A stretch of DNA of 35,465 nt from NCBI GenBank assembly GCA_028278025.1, contig JANQFE010000102.1, forward strand, positions 1-35,465. The letters are read 5' to 3'. A program made the translations under genes and the position numbers. This document shows, piece by piece, positions 33,758-35,465 of the stretch (its first letter is position 1; every line of letters starts with the position of its first letter). This stretch comes from Thermodesulfobacteriota bacterium. GTDB lineage: Bacteria; Desulfobacterota; WTBG01; CAIYCZ01; CAIRTM01. The notes below the pieces were generated by a model. It was given only the letters and a program-made list of their open reading frames with translations. It did not search any database and had not been told where the DNA came from.

Positions 33758-34020
33758 CACTCATTGCTCATTACTTATTACTTATTACTTATTTTACATT
33801 TATAGCTGTACCCATGGCATTTTGCAATATCACCGCAACCGAAAAAAGTCCTTTTGTCAGGATTTAACAAAACAAATGTTAATCAGTTAACATTATTTTA
33901 AAGGATACAGCCTGATATGCAGCTACTGAGAGTTACTGTTTCAGTATAAATAATTTTTTAGTTATATCCGGCAGTTACCGATAAAAACGGTATCTGATAA
34001 AAATATTTTAGGTGATGATT

Positions 34021-35465
34021 ATGGATTTTCAACAGGTTGTAAAAACATTCTTTTTTGTGGCAGCTTGCGCATGTCTGTTCGGCCCGGCTGCAGGAGCCCA
34101 GACACCCACCGTCAGCTCTTCCCCGGTTATCATCTCCCAAGGGACAACCTATTCGGACATGTATCCCGCAGCTGCCTATAACTCTGCAACGGATGAATAC
34201 CTGGTAGTATGGGAGTCAACTTCATCTTCCGGTAATGCAATCCGGGGATCGATTATAAAAAGTGACGGTACCGTATCAAAGAGTGAATTTACTATTGTAA
34301 GCAGCACCGATGCACTTAACTGGCCGCACGTTGCTTACAGCGAACAACAGGACCGCTTTCTGGTCGTTTATTATAAACTGGTTAATAGTATGGCTAATGT
34401 TCAAGGCGTCAGCGTGTCAGGCCGCGGAACAGCGGGGACCCCTTTTGACATCCAGGCTACAACTGATGACGAGGCGTTTCTGGCAATTGCCTACAACAGC
34501 ACTGATGATGAATTCCTGGTTGCCTGGACCCGCATCGGAAGCAAGGGGGAGGGTCGAAGTGACATTTACAGCCGCAGGGTTGTTGCCAGTGATTTGTCCT
34601 TGAAAAGTGTTGTAACCATTGCCTCCGGCTGGGGCCCGGGCGGCGACAGCACAAACCGTATTTTACCACGCATCGCCTATAACGCAGCCAGAAATGAATA
34701 CATGGTTGTATACCTGTACGGCAATTCTTCAGCCAGGGATGTACACGGTAAAATAGTTGCTGCAGACCTGTCCGGCACCAGTGCCGTTACAGAGCTGACC
34801 TTAAACAAAAACCTGATTTCCAGCTATTCGCCAATCCCTTATATAGCCGCCGGAGAGGACGAATACCTGGTAGCCTGGGATACTATTGACTGGTCAAAAG
34901 GCACTAAAAATACTCTTTCGCGGCGCGTAAACGGCGACGGAACCTTTGCCGCCGGCAGTCCGGTAACACTTGTTGAAGACTGCGCAATGTTTGCTGTGGG
35001 TTTTGTACCGGGCAAAGGGTATGTCCTTACATTTTTTTGCAGTAGTAAAAGCACCGACACGTACGGGGGATACATTCCTATCGGCAGTGACAGCCTGTCC
35101 GGGGGCGAATTTGCTATTGGTTCCATGACTGAGACAAAACACTGGCCCAACATGACCTGTTCTTCCGGCGGATGCCTGGAAGTGCACGCTTACGATCCAA
35201 TCGGCGCACTGGACTGGGACATACTGGGCTGGTTTATCTCCTTTAATAATACATCTACGACCACAACCACAACAGGTTCCGGCACGACCACCACTACCGT
35301 TTCCGGCGGCAACACGGCCCCCACGGCGGCCTTTGCAATAAACCCGACCGTGGGTGACACTTCGATCGATTTCACCATGGAGCCTTTCACAAGCTCTGAT
35401 GCTGAGGACCCCATCGCCGCCCTGACTGTGCGGGTTGACTGGGAAACCAACGGCACCTGGGATGA
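34021..35465 (+). CDS. Secreted repeat (propeller-like) protein, 3' part beyond the window
   Basis: The frame is open from ATG 34021 to the window edge (481 residues visible). A signal peptide (VVKTFFFVAACACLFGPAAG) is followed by five repeats of the type YNSATDEYLVVWES, YSEQQDRFLVVYYK, YNSTDDEFLVAWTR, YNAARNEYMVVYLY and AAGEDEYLVAWDT, spaced about 60-70 residues, resembling blades of a propeller. A Thr-rich linker (STTTTTTGSGTTTTTVSGG) follows. The visible end (NTAPTAAFAINPTVGDTSID and VDWETNGTWD) looks like a PKD domain. AGGTGAT precedes the start. It should be a large surface or secreted protein; ligand unknown. Confidence 0.88.
   Translation, partial: MDFQQVVKTFFFVAACACLFGPAAGAQTPTVSSSPVIISQGTTYSDMYPAAAYNSATDEYLVVWESTSSSGNAIRGSIIKSDGTVSKSEFTIVSSTDALNWPHVAYSEQQDRFLVVYYKLVNSMANVQGVSVSGRGTAGTPFDIQATTDDEAFLAIAYNSTDDEFLVAWTRIGSKGEGRSDIYSRRVVASDLSLKSVVTIASGWGPGGDSTNRILPRIAYNAARNEYMVVYLYGNSSARDVHGKIVAADLSGTSAVTELTLNKNLISSYSPIPYIAAGEDEYLVAWDTIDWSKGTKNTLSRRVNGDGTFAAGSPVTLVEDCAMFAVGFVPGKGYVLTFFCSSKSTDTYGGYIPIGSDSLSGGEFAIGSMTETKHWPNMTCSSGGCLEVHAYDPIGALDWDILGWFISFNNTSTTTTTTGSGTTTTTVSGGNTAPTAAFAINPTVGDTSIDFTMEPFTSSDAEDPIAALTVRVDWETNGTWD

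Noticed and set aside
1..35465. CRISPR array or rRNA genes
   Set aside because: I found no regularly spaced identical repeats of CRISPR size and no rRNA-like sequence; the only RNA gene supported is tRNA-Leu.

Overview
The window looks like chromosomal DNA of a Gram-negative bacterium of moderate GC content. The evidence is an envelope polysaccharide gene set, a lipoprotein, twin-arginine signal peptides and large secreted modular proteins. Secreted proteins with Thr-rich linkers, the DUF1800/DUF1501 pair, a small PCP_red protein and the C-terminal LR-x-FRD-x-VL type domain would fit Desulfobacterota (the former Deltaproteobacteria) or a related lineage. This is inference from gene content; no rRNA or other phylogenetic marker gene is present to settle it.

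Left part (1-4100): uvrC (nucleotide excision repair) faces a convergent gene for a 553-residue protein I do not recognise. A short stretch before uvrC carries repeats that look like the end of an insertion sequence.

Accessory region (about 4100-8895): this is the most interesting part. An intact tRNA-Leu(CAA) gene lies at 8811-8895 on the minus strand. An exact 56-bp copy of its 3' half, including CCA, lies at 5020-5075, and a decayed third copy lies at 4102-4183. Together they outline two tandem integrative elements. The older, outer one keeps only a mazEF-type toxin-antitoxin module with a near-ideal promoter and a palindromic operator. The younger, inner one is AT-rich and carries (i) a 55-residue basic peptide gene, (ii) a strong hairpin with a T run, (iii) a 567-residue protein with a papain-like Cys/His core, (iv) a predicted HTH protein, (v) a small Cro/C1-type repressor and (vi) an integrase remnant that runs into the tRNA gene. 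Paired GTTACA motifs sit just inside both ends like integrase arm sites, and a shared operator-like block precedes genes (iv) and (v). The peptide-hairpin-peptidase set is the best candidate here for an undescribed system.

Core region (8900-15100): an orphan solute-binding protein without a signal peptide is followed by a three-gene minus-strand operon of two GT4 glycosyltransferases and an O-antigen-ligase-like membrane protein fused to TPR repeats. This looks like surface polysaccharide synthesis.

Right part (15395-35465): secreted or metabolic genes. They are a hypothetical exported protein with an M64-type metallopeptidase, a QueG-like iron-sulfur protein, a PAP2 phosphatase, a Tat-exported aldo/keto reductase, a large Asp-box beta-propeller protein, a type-B carboxylesterase, a small PCP_red protein, a divergent glycogen-synthase-like enzyme, a DUF2807-like lipoprotein, a tightly coupled DUF1800-DUF1501 pair, and a secreted repeat protein that runs off the window. 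The M64 peptidase and the propeller protein share a C-terminal helical domain, which suggests common sorting or anchoring. Two short elements with terminal inverted repeats, both bounded by CTAG (24666-24849 and 27556-27752), look like non-autonomous transposons.
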